In this document: positions 10,131 to 19,347 of the stretch, one piece after another | Layout of the letters: each line of letters starts with the position of its first letter | Numbering within the stretch: the stretch's first letter is position 1 | Origin: Paracidovorax valerianellae | Lineage (GTDB): Bacteria > Pseudomonadota > Gammaproteobacteria > Burkholderiales > Burkholderiaceae_C | Assembly (NCBI RefSeq): GCF_900102625.1 | Contig: NZ_FMZC01000008.1 | Location: forward strand, 124,001 to 188,000 | Length of the DNA: 64,000 bases | Direction of reading: 5' to 3' | Position numbers and translations under genes: made by a program | Notes under the pieces: generated by a model | Database searches by the model: none | Told to the model about the DNA's origin: nothing | The model's input: the letters and a program-made list of their open reading frames with translations, nothing else

Positions 10131-10421
10131 ATGAGCAGTGGTTACGTCATCGCATCCGTCACCGTCACCAACCCCGAGCAGTACGAGGAGTACAAGAAGT
10201 GGAGCACCCACGCCATGCAGGTGCATGGCGCCGAGGTCTGCATTCGCGGCGGCAAGGTCGAGGTGCTCGAAGGTGACTGGAACCCCGGCCGCACCGTCCT
10301 GCTCAAGTTCCCGAGCTTCGAGGCGGCCCGCGCCTTCTACGACACGCCCGAGTACCAAAAGGCCAAGGCGGCCCGCGAAGGCGCGGCCGTCATGCGCATG
10401 GTGTGCGTCGAAGGCGTCTGA
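10131..10421 (+). CDS. DUF1330 family protein
   Basis: A 96-residue protein of the DUF1330 ferredoxin-like dimeric alpha/beta-barrel family. Typical features are GYVIASVTVTNPEQYEEYK, the central RGGKVEVLEGDW and the tail SFEAARAFYDTPEYQKAK. The role is unknown; family members are small cytosolic proteins. It lies 3 bases after kdsA and is certainly co-transcribed with it. In relatives the next gene is usually eno; here a foreign-looking cassette of about 1.3 kb intervenes. Confidence 0.92.
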   Translation: MSSGYVIASVTVTNPEQYEEYKKWSTHAMQVHGAEVCIRGGKVEVLEGDWNPGRTVLLKFPSFEAARAFYDTPEYQKAKAAREGAAVMRMVCVEGV

Positions 10422-10522
10422 AATTGAAGGTCGCGCTGCATCCGCCCATGGTGGTCGCCATCGCCCAAGACAACTACCTCACGCCGCAGCACGCCTTTCC
10501 GGACACCACCTACATTCCTGCG

Positions 10523-11254
10523 ATGAGCCCTCCTCGGTATGGTCAAGACATCACGTCTGGCTGCCGCTTTCGCGCACCGAGGGGGCAAAGCGTAGGAAGC
10601 GACACCAGTGAACTCGCACCGAAAATGCTGAAATTGCTCGGCATCTTTGCTGCGGGCGATAAAACGGGTATGGCGAAACGCCTGTTTGATGAATTCTTGA
10701 ACACGCGCAGGACCGCAGTGGAGTATTTCGATGACGAGCGGCTCAACACTGCGGTGAGCAACCATCCTAATATCAATTCATTCTGCAATGCGGTCGTTTC
10801 GGCCCCTAACTCACCCAACAGAACCACAGGACAAGCACGCATTCATCAACTGCTGAAAAGTGCGCAATGGAACATCAAGGAACTTTATATGCCGACCAGT
10901 CTGGGCGTTCCTGCCTTGAACTTGGGAAGCAAAGTTTTTTCGACCAGAGATTTCGATAACGGACTGGGCTTGATGATCAATGGCGTGCAGTACGTCTATG
11001 TCATCGCCACCCACTACCACCATGACAGCACTGCAAAGAAATATTGGCTGACCCTCAACTTCGTGTTCTACGATATTTTTGGTTTGGATGATGATGATGA
11101 TTTGAAAGAATACGGCGCGGCTTCGGATTCCATCTTGGCGTCGAAGGCTTCGGTCGGGATTACCGCTTGGTGGCAGCTCCAGCACCAGTTCGGTTACTGC
11201 CCTCTCGTCACCCGTGCGGTCACCACCAAAGATTATGAAATCTCTGCCGAATAA
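10523..11254 (+). CDS. DUF3289-like C-terminal effector/toxin module (orphan, start uncertain)
   Basis: The open frame runs from GTG 10403 to TAA 11254. The protein-like part starts around SDTSELAPKMLKLLG (about 10595). From there it shows a helical segment (GDKTGMAKRLFDEFL), a middle region and a C-terminal block with FSTRDFDNGLGLMINGVQ, YDIFGLDDDDDLKEYG and GITAWWQLQHQFGY. That block resembles DUF3289, found at the C-termini of polymorphic and secreted toxins. Starts at ATG 10523 or 10625 both lack a ribosome-binding site, so this may be the tip of a longer effector that lost its N-terminus. Its stop overlaps the next gene by 20 bases. Base composition is visibly more AT-rich than the neighbouring kdsA and eno. 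Confidence 0.6.
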   Translation: MSPPRYGQDITSGCRFRAPRGQSVGSDTSELAPKMLKLLGIFAAGDKTGMAKRLFDEFLNTRRTAVEYFDDERLNTAVSNHPNINSFCNAVVSAPNSPNRTTGQARIHQLLKSAQWNIKELYMPTSLGVPALNLGSKVFSTRDFDNGLGLMINGVQYVYVIATHYHHDSTAKKYWLTLNFVFYDIFGLDDDDDLKEYGAASDSILASKASVGITAWWQLQHQFGYCPLVTRAVTTKDYEISAE

Positions 11255-11750
11255 GCCTTTCGGGACCAGTAGAGCATTGTCATTGGCATGCTCATGCTTG
11301 ATTCTGGGACTTCTGCTGACCCCATTGGCCTACATTGCCATTGGCAGCCTGGGCGGTTTCTCGACTGAGTTTTCATTGATTTCGTTGCCCTTATTGGCAT
11401 TCAGCATATTATTTTTGCTTTTCAGATTTTTCGGTAAAAAGACGCCTGACAAATCATTCAACTTGCGGCATGCCATCGAAGTAATTTGCTGGTTATTGAT
11501 CATTGCTTTTTTATTCTTCGTCTCCAACTTCACGTTGCTGACGGCCTTTGAACGCATCGGTTTATTTACAGCGCTATTTGTCGCATGTGCGATCATTTCA
11601 ATCCCGATACTGGCAATCCTTCAGTCCGCCTTGGTCAAAAGAGTGGAAGCTTGGCCAAGAGCCTGGACCGTTGCTGTGCAATTGGTGATAGGCATTCCCG
11701 CGATTATTTTGACGGCCGCCTACCTGTTCACTGCCACCGCATCGCTTTGA
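11235..11750 (+). CDS. Four-helix integral membrane protein, putative immunity protein
   Basis: A 171-residue protein with no recognised family. Four strongly hydrophobic segments are visible: about 15-38 (LACSCLILGLLLTPLAYIA), 45-63, 83-105 (VICWLLIIAFLFFVSNFTLL) and 112-130, with a possible fifth at the C-terminus (about 145-167). The ATG lies 20 bases inside the end of the DUF3289-like frame, so translation is probably coupled. An AT-rich membrane protein overlapping a toxin-like gene is the classic layout of a toxin and its immunity protein. The alternative is an unrelated membrane protein carried with it. The immunity role is inferred from position only. Confidence 0.6.
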   Translation: MKSLPNKPFGTSRALSLACSCLILGLLLTPLAYIAIGSLGGFSTEFSLISLPLLAFSILFLLFRFFGKKTPDKSFNLRHAIEVICWLLIIAFLFFVSNFTLLTAFERIGLFTALFVACAIISIPILAILQSALVKRVEAWPRAWTVAVQLVIGIPAIILTAAYLFTATASL

Positions 11751-11840
11751 AAATGACGCTATAGAAATGAAAGAGGTTTTCTGCAACCCAGTTGCCGTAG
11801 AACTTCACGCCAAATTCAATCATCAACCGGAGAACCCTGA

Positions 11841-13127
<1,287 letters not shown>

Positions 13128-13141
13128 CCTTTGCGCCTGCG

Positions 13142-13166
13142 GCACGGCCCTTCCAATGGGCCGTGC
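13142..13166. terminator. GC hairpin between eno and ftsB
   Basis: Perfect 9-base arms GCACGGCCC and GGGCCGTGC flank a TTCCAAT loop, 15 bases after the eno stop. There is no U-tract, so it may be a weak terminator or attenuator, or protect the eno mRNA end. Confidence 0.4.
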
Positions 13167-13229
13167 TGGAGGGGCAACCGATTCGATCTTTTCCTTTCAC
13201 CCCCGCCTGACCCCGGGCCTTAGGCCGCC

Positions 13230-13508
13230 ATGAATTCCCGCATCGTTCCGCTGGTGCTTCTGCTCCTCCTCGTCGGGGTGCAGGCGCAGCTGTGGTCGGG
13301 GCGCGGGAGCGTCCACCATGTGCAGGAAATGAAGGAAAAAATCGCGGTCCAAAAGCAGGCCAACGCCGACGCGCGCCAGGCCAACGAGCGCCTGACCTCG
13401 GAAGTGCACGACCTCCGCGACGGTCTGGACATGGTCGAGGAAAAGGCGCGCAACGAATTGGGCATGGTCAAACCCAACGAGATCTACGTGCAGGTGACCC
13501 ACCGCTGA
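13230..13508 (+). CDS. ftsB: Cell division protein FtsB
   Basis: A 92-residue bitopic protein: a single N-terminal membrane helix (IVPLVLLLLLVGVQAQLW, about 5-22), then a periplasmic coiled coil (about 28-75) and the conserved tail ARNELGMVKPNEIYVQV. FtsB forms the FtsQLB complex that triggers septal peptidoglycan synthesis. Length and position after eno match the conserved proteobacterial order. Confidence 0.95.
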   Translation: MNSRIVPLVLLLLLVGVQAQLWSGRGSVHHVQEMKEKIAVQKQANADARQANERLTSEVHDLRDGLDMVEEKARNELGMVKPNEIYVQVTHR

Positions 13509-13543
13509 GCGCGGGCGTCTGCGGCGTCTTTCTTTTCCTTTCC

Positions 13544-14128
13544 TTGCCAGCCATTCCGGTCCGCATCGCCCTGCTGGGTACACCGGGCGAAAGCCTGGAG
13601 GCTTTTGCGCGCACTGTCGCGCTGCATCTCGACCCGGTGCATGCCGCCATCGACACCTGCCCTGCACTAAGCGCCGCGGTGCTGCAATGGCTGGATTTGC
13701 CCGCACCTCTGTCTCAGGCCGAGGCGGCGAAAGAGGCTCTGGCATCGCTGGCCAGCGCCCATGCGGCCACGGCGGCGTTGACGCTGCTGACCGGCCTGGA
13801 AAGCCCAGGTGGCTCGCCATTCCCGGCATTGCCCACATCGCCTTCTTCTTCGCCTCAGCGTTCAACATCGGAGCGGTTCGATGCCTGCCTGCGCCAGGCG
13901 CTTTCAGACGCCGGTGTGGCGTACCGCGTGCTATACGGCAGCCATGACGAACGCTTGCGATCCACGCAGGTTGCTATAAAAAACATAGCTGTCAGCGCAG
14001 TGAATACGGCGGCAGAGCCCGCTTTTGATGCAAACGCGCTGCGCCCCGTCCGGCTGCGTGCCTGGTCGTGCGAGAAATGCAGCGACCCCGAATGCGAGCA
14101 CAAGCTGTTCACTGCGCTGCGCGGCTGA
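13544..14128 (+). CDS. Hypothetical protein with C-terminal CxxC-x4-C motif
   Basis: About 194 residues if it starts at TTG 13544; the frame is open further upstream but there overlaps ftsB. The beginning (PVRIALLGTPGESLEAFARTV) resembles a beta-alpha nucleotide-binding start. A Ser/Pro-rich linker and a C-terminal segment SCEKCSDPECEHKLF with three cysteines follow. I do not recognise the family. Codons about 143-153 are made by a palindromic repeat copy (13970-14002), so part of the protein comes from a mobile-type repeat. It lies 35 bases after ftsB on the same strand, with no clear ribosome-binding site, and is convergent with hslO. Confidence 0.55.
   Translation: MPAIPVRIALLGTPGESLEAFARTVALHLDPVHAAIDTCPALSAAVLQWLDLPAPLSQAEAAKEALASLASAHAATAALTLLTGLESPGGSPFPALPTSPSSSPQRSTSERFDACLRQALSDAGVAYRVLYGSHDERLRSTQVAIKNIAVSAVNTAAEPAFDANALRPVRLRAWSCEKCSDPECEHKLFTALRG
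13970..14002 (+). repeat. Palindromic repeat GCTAT-N7-ATAGC with flank, inside a coding gene
   Basis: Core 13973-13989: GCTAT, AAAAAAC, ATAGC. The following TGTCAGCGCA and the preceding GTT are identical to the minus-strand copy at 57081-57113 (28 of 33 positions match). The 17-base core is identical, in reverse complement, to the one at 45430-45446 inside an unrelated permease gene. Confidence 0.8.
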
Positions 14129-14171
14129 AGCCTCGCCGCCCACGGCCCCGTGGACGGCTGCACGCCCGTCG

Positions 14172-15161
14172 TTACTGAACGCTCGAAGGTCCTGGCAACT
14201 GCTTGCCCGGCTCTGTGAAGATCTGCGCGGCATCGACCGCGTCGTAGCGGTACTGCTGGCCGCAGAACTCGCATGCCACTTCGATGTCGCCGCGTTCGGC
14301 CAGGATGCTCTCGGCCTCTTCCACGCCCAGGCTGCGCAGCATGGCGCTGACGCGCTCGCGGCTGCAGGTGCACGCGAAGCGCGGGCCGTCCACGCCCTGG
14401 CTCGGCACGAAGCGCAGCAGCTTTTCTTCCCAGAACAGGCGGCGCAGGATGGTGTCGACATCCAGCCCCAGCAGTTCGTCGCGCGTGAGGCTGGCGGCCA
14501 GCGTGGCGATGCGGTTGTAGTCCTCGTTGCGGCCGATCTCGTCCTCGTTTTCGCGGTAGGTCATTTCGCCGGCCAGGTTGCCCTCGCCCTTGATCGGCAT
14601 GCGCTGGATGAGCAGCCCGGCGGCCACCTTGTCGTCGGCCGCCAGCACGAGTGTGGTGTCGAGCTGCTCGGACTGCAGCATGTAGTGCTGGAGCACGTCG
14701 CTGAGCTTCTCGATCTTCTCGTTGTGGTCGCCGTGCAGCGGCACCACGCCCTGGTAGGGCTGCTGGCCTGGCAGGCGGTCCTTGGGGTCGAGCGTGATGG
14801 CGCAGCGGCCGCCGCCACCCACGTTCACCATGTCGCTGAGGCGCGCGCTGTCGGGCACTTCGCCGTTCACCGAGGCCGTGGCGCGCAGGCTGAGGTCCGA
14901 TTGCACCTCGGCCACGGCCAGCTTCACCGGCCCGTCGCCGAAGACCTGCAGCACCAGCGCCCCGTTGAACTTGATGTTGGACTGCATCAACACGCCCGCC
15001 GCCGCCATCTCGCCCAGCAGTTCGCGAACGGGCGGCGGGTAGGCGCCGGAAGTGGTGTTGGCGGCGCGCCGCGCGAGGATTTCGGTCCAGGCGTCGGTCA
15101 GGCGCACGATCATGCCGCGCACGGGCAGGCCATCGAAAAGAAACTTGTGGAGTTCAGACAC
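14172..15161 (-). CDS. hslO: Redox-regulated chaperone Hsp33
   Basis: A 329-residue Hsp33 holdase, which binds unfolding proteins under oxidative stress. The N-terminal domain starts MSELHKFLFDGLPVRG; the C-terminal zinc switch carries Cys264-x-Cys266 (ACTCSRE) and Cys297-x2-Cys300 (CEFCGQQ), the full cysteine set of a functional redox sensor. Start chosen at GTG 15161, opening the conserved N-terminus, with CAGGAA upstream; the longer open frame overlaps the gene before it and is not protein-like. It lies 32 bases downstream of the gamma-carbonic-anhydrase-like gene, same strand. Confidence 0.95.
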   Translation of the reverse strand: MSELHKFLFDGLPVRGMIVRLTDAWTEILARRAANTTSGAYPPPVRELLGEMAAAGVLMQSNIKFNGALVLQVFGDGPVKLAVAEVQSDLSLRATASVNGEVPDSARLSDMVNVGGGGRCAITLDPKDRLPGQQPYQGVVPLHGDHNEKIEKLSDVLQHYMLQSEQLDTTLVLAADDKVAAGLLIQRMPIKGEGNLAGEMTYRENEDEIGRNEDYNRIATLAASLTRDELLGLDVDTILRRLFWEEKLLRFVPSQGVDGPRFACTCSRERVSAMLRSLGVEEAESILAERGDIEVACEFCGQQYRYDAVDAAQIFTEPGKQLPGPSSVQ

Positions 15162-15193
15162 CTGATTGATTCCTGAAAAGATTGCGCCGCCGT

Positions 15194-15718
15194 TCAGGCC
15201 AGCTTGCGCAGCCCGGCGCGAAAACGGCGGGCGTTGTCGACATAGGACTGCGCGTTCCTGCGCAGCCCTTCGATCTGCTCGGGCGAGAGCTGGCGCACCG
15301 CCTTGGCGGGGCTGCCGATGATCATGGAGCCATCGGGAAACTCCTTGCCTTCCGTCACCAGCGCGCCGGCGCCGACGAGGCAATGCTTGCCGATCTTCGC
15401 ACCGTTGAGCACCACCGCGCCGATGCCGATCAGTGATTCGTCGCCCACCGTGCAGCCGTGCAGCACGACCTTGTGGCCCACCGTGACACGCTCGCCCAGC
15501 ACCAGCGGCTGGCCGGGGTCGGAATGCAGCACGCTGCCGTCCTGCACGTTGGTGCCGGCGCCGATGGTGATCGGCTCGTTGTCGCCCCGCAGCACGGCCC
15601 CGAACCAGATGCTGGAAGCCTCGCCCAGCACGACGTTGCCCATCACTTCGGCACTGTCCGCCACCCAGGCCGAGGGCGCGGTGCGGGGTGAAATGCCGTC
15701 GAGTTCATAAAGCGCCAT
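15194..15718 (-). CDS. Gamma carbonic anhydrase family / hexapeptide-repeat protein (YrdA/PaaY-like)
   Basis: A 174-residue left-handed beta-helix protein. Hexapeptide repeats run from about 12 to 140 ([52 protein letters not shown]). The three histidines of the metal site ([13 protein letters not shown]) are present, so zinc or iron binding is likely. Catalysis is not proven for most YrdA-like members; others are thioesterases. Start 15718 is fixed by the AAAAAAGGAGACTT box just upstream. It is first in the pair with hslO and divergent from the DUF455 gene, 48 bases away. Confidence 0.9.
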   Translation of the reverse strand: MALYELDGISPRTAPSAWVADSAEVMGNVVLGEASSIWFGAVLRGDNEPITIGAGTNVQDGSVLHSDPGQPLVLGERVTVGHKVVLHGCTVGDESLIGIGAVVLNGAKIGKHCLVGAGALVTEGKEFPDGSMIIGSPAKAVRQLSPEQIEGLRRNAQSYVDNARRFRAGLRKLA

Positions 15719-15766
15719 CAAAGTCTCCTTTTTTTGTGATCGGGGCCGAATCCTAGAATTGTAGGG

Positions 15767-16570
15767 ATGGACCTTCGCCAATGCGCCCTCTCAGCCCTGT
15801 GCCTGACTGACCCTGAGGCCAAAGCCGCCGCCACACTGGACCTGCATGCGCGCGCCGCCACCGGCTCTGTCAGCGCCCAGTGGCCGTCCGGCCCGGTGGA
15901 CGCGGCCGCCCTGCCCGGCCGGCCCGAGCGCCCCACCTTGCTGCGCCACACCGAAGTGGCCCGCCGCTCGCCCGCCACGCACGAAGGCCGCGCGGTGCTG
16001 ATGCACGCCATTGCGCACATCGAATTCAACGCCATCAACCTCGCGCTCGATGCCGTCTGGCGATTCGACGGCATGCCCCAGGCTTTCTACCTCGACTGGC
16101 TGCGCGTGGCCGCCGAAGAAGCCAAGCACTTCGGCCTGCTGCGCGAACACCTGCGCGGAATGGGGCACGACTACGGCGACTTTCCCGCGCACCAGGGCCT
16201 GTGGACCATGTGCGAGAAGACCGCCGGCGACATCGTCGCGCGCATGGCCCTGGTGCCGCGCACGCTGGAGGCCCGCGGGCTCGATGCCACCCCGCTCATC
16301 CAGCGCAAGCTGCGGCAAGTGGGCACCCCCGATGCGCTGGCCGCCGTGGACATTCTGGACATCATCCTGCGGGAAGAGGTGGGGCACGTGGCGATTGGTA
16401 ACCATTGGTATCGCTGGCTGTGCGATCGGGATGGTCTTGATCCGCTGGCGCACTACGGGCTATTGGTGCGGCGCTACGAGGCGCCGCGCCTCAAACCGCC
16501 ATTCAACGCCGAAGCCCGCCGCGCCGCAGGGTTCAGCGACGCCGAAATGGAGTGGTTACAGCATGGCTGA
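15767..16570 (+). CDS. DUF455 family ferritin-like protein
   Basis: A 267-residue all-helical protein of the DUF455 family, a ferritin-like (di-iron) fold. Metal-ligand type residues are visible in [17 protein letters not shown] (E, H), [12 protein letters not shown] and [16 protein letters not shown]. Family members are thought to be di-iron oxidases or hydroxylases of unknown substrate; relatives include tRNA-modifying MiaE-like enzymes. Length is normal. A weak TAGAAT box lies just upstream (about 15755). No neighbour clarifies its role. Confidence 0.85.
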   Translation: MDLRQCALSALCLTDPEAKAAATLDLHARAATGSVSAQWPSGPVDAAALPGRPERPTLLRHTEVARRSPATHEGRAVLMHAIAHIEFNAINLALDAVWRFDGMPQAFYLDWLRVAAEEAKHFGLLREHLRGMGHDYGDFPAHQGLWTMCEKTAGDIVARMALVPRTLEARGLDATPLIQRKLRQVGTPDALAAVDILDIILREEVGHVAIGNHWYRWLCDRDGLDPLAHYGLLVRRYEAPRLKPPFNAEARRAAGFSDAEMEWLQHG

Positions 16571-16672
16571 CAAGGCCGTGCTGCCTTACGATCTTTCCTA
16601 CAATGCGCCAAACCCGCAGCCTCCGACGCCGAGGGGTGCGGCCCTTCACCGATCGCCTTCAGTTCGCCACCC

Positions 16673-17938
16673 ATGCCACAAACGCCTGTCGCCGGCACCT
16701 CTCCGTCCATTGCTCCCGAAAGCAACCCTGCAGGCGCGATGATCGCGCGGCAGGCAATCATGAACGGGCAGCAGGCAGTGGTCGGCTACGAGCTTTTCAA
16801 CCGGTCCCGCGCCGGCCACGCCCACACCGCTGCCACGGACGTTTTCCTGGTGTTCACCGCGCTGTCCCATGCGGGCAGCGAGGAGCTGGTGGGCAAGAAG
16901 CTGATCTTCGTCAACTGCACCCATGAGAGCCTCTCGGGCGGCCACCTCGAACTGGTCGATCCCGACAAGGTGGTGCTGGAGATTCCGCCCCTGGGCCATG
17001 CGGCCGCCGAAGAGGTGAGCACGCGGCTGCCGATCCTGTCGGGGCTGCGCGAACGCGGTTTTCACCTGGCGTTCAACCACACGGTGCTGGAGTCGGCCTA
17101 TGCGCCCTGGCTGCCGCTGGCCGACTACATCAAGCTCGATCTTTCGGTGCTGGCACCAGACCAGTTGGCCGTGCTCATCAAATACGCAGGCCGGCATTCC
17201 AAGGCCGAGTTGATCGCCGAAAAGGTCGAGACCGCCAAGCAATACGACATGGCATCGAGCAAAGGCGTGCAGCTGTTCCAGGGCTACTGGTTTTCTCGCC
17301 CCTCGCTGGTGGAGGCCAAACTGCTCACCCCGGCGCAAAGCAGCATCATCCACCTCATCAACCTCGTGCGGCAGCAGGCCAGCACGGACGAGATCGAAGA
17401 GGTGCTCAAGAAGGATGCGGGCCTGGCCTTCAACCTCATGCGGCTCATCAATTCGTCCGGATTCGGGCTGACGCGCGAGATCACCTCGTTCCGGCAAGCG
17501 GTGATGCTCATGGGCCTCAAGAAGCTGTTCCGCTGGGCCGCCCTGCTGCTCACCGCTTCGCGGGCCGGGGGCATTTCCGCCTCGGTCGGCCACACGGCCG
17601 TGGTGCGGGGCCGGTTGATGGAACTGCTCGCCCTGGAAACCATGTCGCAGGACGAGGCCGACCAGGCTTTCGTGGTCGGTATTTTTTCGATGCTCGATCA
17701 GATGTTGAGCATGCCCATGGAATCCGCCGTAGGGCTGCTGCACGTGCCTGAGACCGTCTCCGAAGCGCTGCTTGAGCGCACGGGCGTGCTCGGAGAGCTG
17801 CTGCGGCTGGCTCAGGCCTGCGAATCCGCCGACGATGCCGCCTTCGACCAGGCCGCCAGCACGCTGCAGCTTTCGAGCCAGCAGATCAATATGGCCCATT
17901 TGCAGGCACTCGCCTGGGTGGACCAGTTGGCGGAATGA
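16673..17938 (+). CDS. EAL-like/HDOD signalling protein, copy 1
   Basis: A 421-residue protein of the YuxH type: a degenerate EAL-like domain (about 22-205) followed by an HDOD domain (about 210-410). Where active EAL phosphodiesterases have E-x-L in YEALLR, this has GYELFNRS, and most metal ligands are missing, so c-di-GMP hydrolysis is unlikely. The HDOD part shows LINSSGFGLTREITSFRQAVMLMG and KKLFRWAALLL. HDOD proteins act in signalling and motility control. A second gene of the same build starts 76 bases downstream; the two are clear tandem paralogues. The N-terminal 20 residues are unstructured. Confidence 0.88.
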   Translation: MPQTPVAGTSPSIAPESNPAGAMIARQAIMNGQQAVVGYELFNRSRAGHAHTAATDVFLVFTALSHAGSEELVGKKLIFVNCTHESLSGGHLELVDPDKVVLEIPPLGHAAAEEVSTRLPILSGLRERGFHLAFNHTVLESAYAPWLPLADYIKLDLSVLAPDQLAVLIKYAGRHSKAELIAEKVETAKQYDMASSKGVQLFQGYWFSRPSLVEAKLLTPAQSSIIHLINLVRQQASTDEIEEVLKKDAGLAFNLMRLINSSGFGLTREITSFRQAVMLMGLKKLFRWAALLLTASRAGGISASVGHTAVVRGRLMELLALETMSQDEADQAFVVGIFSMLDQMLSMPMESAVGLLHVPETVSEALLERTGVLGELLRLAQACESADDAAFDQAASTLQLSSQQINMAHLQALAWVDQLAE

Positions 17939-18014
17939 GGTCCAGAGTGGGCGACACCGCGCAACTCTGGTGGTAAGGTCACCGAATTCATTCAATTCAC
18001 TGACGCAGACCCCC

Positions 18015-19298
18015 ATGTCGAGCAACTCCGAAAACGCCCCAGCTTTCGAGAACACCGCCCCCCAAGGGGAAGACGAGGACTCGAGCAACCTGGCGATCAT
18101 TGCGCGCCAGGCGATCGTGGATGAGCAGCGCGCCGTGTTCGGCTACGAACTGTTCGATCGCTCCACCGCATCCGACGCCCACACCGCCGCCAGCGATGCC
18201 GCCCTGCTCTTCAACGCCCTTTCGTACGCCGGCACCGAAGCCCTGGTGGGCAAGAAGACGGTGTTCATCAACTGCACGCACGAAAGCCTGGCCGGCGGGC
18301 ATCTGGAACTGATCCACCCCGAAAAGGTGGTGCTGGAAGTGCCGCCGCTGGCCGATGGCGCCACGGCCGAAGAAATCGAAGGCCGCGTCTCCACGCTGGA
18401 AGGCCTGCGCACCCGGGGCTTTCGGCTGGCATTCAACCAGAACGTGTTGCGCCGCACCTACGCCGCCTGGCTGCCCCTGGCCGCTTTCGTGAAGCTGGAC
18501 ATGCAGGCGTTCCGGCCCGAACTGGCCGAACCGCTCGTCAAGTTCGCCCGGGCCAATTCCAAGGCCATCCTGGTCGCGGAAAAGGTGGAAACCGCCGAGC
18601 AGCACGAACGCATGTCGGCCCTGGGCGTGAAGCTGTTCCAGGGTTACTGGTTCGCACAGCCTGCGCTGGTGAAGGCGCAGACGATCCGGCCCTCGCAGGC
18701 GACGATCATTCAGCTCATCAATCTGGTGCGCAAGCAGGCGAGCACGGCAGAGATCGAAGAGCTGCTCAAGAAGGACCCCACGCTGTCCTTCAACCTGCTG
18801 CGGTTTATCAACTCGTCGGGCTTCGGCCTGTCGTGCGAGGTAACCTCGTTCCGCCATGCGGTGATGATTCTGGGCCTCAAGAAGCTGTTCCGCTGGGCGG
18901 CGCTGCTCATGACCACCTCGCGCGCTGGCGGCTCCCCGCCGGCCGTGGGCCAGACCGCCGTGGTGCGCGGACGCCTCATGGAACTGCTGGCGGCCGAATT
19001 GCTGCCTCCCGAAGAATGCGACAACGCCTTCGTGGTCGGCGTGTTCTCGCTGCTGGACACCATGCTCGGCGTGCCGCTGGAAAAAGCCCTCGACTCGGTC
19101 GCCCTGCCCCAGCCCGTGATCGATGCGCTGCTGCACAACACGGGCGTGTTCGCACCTTTCCTGGAACTCACCAAGGCATGCGAGAGCGGCGACGAAGTGG
19201 CCTTCGCCCGCGCAGCCGAGGCACTGCACCTGTCCAACCGGCAGGTGAACTGGGCCCACTTGCAAGCGCTGACCTGGGCTGAAAGCCTGGGCGAGTGA
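18015..19298 (+). CDS. EAL-like/HDOD signalling protein, copy 2
   Basis: A 427-residue paralogue of the preceding gene, aligned over the whole length: GYELFDRS versus GYELFNRS, FINCTHESLAGGHLE versus FVNCTHESLSGGHLE, LINSSGFGL versus FINSSGFGL (HDOD), and the same C-terminal LSxxQ(I/V)NxAHLQAL ending. The acidic N-terminal 30 residues (QGEDEDSS) are specific to this copy. The EAL catalytic set is again degenerate. The ATG at 18015 opens the disordered head; the frame upstream overlaps copy 1 and is not protein-like. It ends at a GC hairpin before the convergent AraC gene. Confidence 0.88.
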   Translation: MSSNSENAPAFENTAPQGEDEDSSNLAIIARQAIVDEQRAVFGYELFDRSTASDAHTAASDAALLFNALSYAGTEALVGKKTVFINCTHESLAGGHLELIHPEKVVLEVPPLADGATAEEIEGRVSTLEGLRTRGFRLAFNQNVLRRTYAAWLPLAAFVKLDMQAFRPELAEPLVKFARANSKAILVAEKVETAEQHERMSALGVKLFQGYWFAQPALVKAQTIRPSQATIIQLINLVRKQASTAEIEELLKKDPTLSFNLLRFINSSGFGLSCEVTSFRHAVMILGLKKLFRWAALLMTTSRAGGSPPAVGQTAVVRGRLMELLAAELLPPEECDNAFVVGVFSLLDTMLGVPLEKALDSVALPQPVIDALLHNTGVFAPFLELTKACESGDEVAFARAAEALHLSNRQVNWAHLQALTWAESLGE

Positions 19299-19312
19299 TC
19301 TGCCAATGATCC

Positions 19313-19330
19313 GCCGGGCACCCGCCCGGC
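19313..19330. terminator. GC hairpin between convergent genes
   Basis: Arms GCCGGGC (19313-19319) and GCCCGGC (19324-19330) surround an ACCC loop, between the end of the second EAL/HDOD gene and the end of the araC-type gene. There is no U-tract. Confidence 0.4.
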
Positions 19331-19347
19331 AGGAACGGCGCTTACCG

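Noticed and set aside
14025-15176. 383-codon plus-strand frame opposite hslO
   Set aside because: Antisense to a certain gene and without protein character or a ribosome-binding site.
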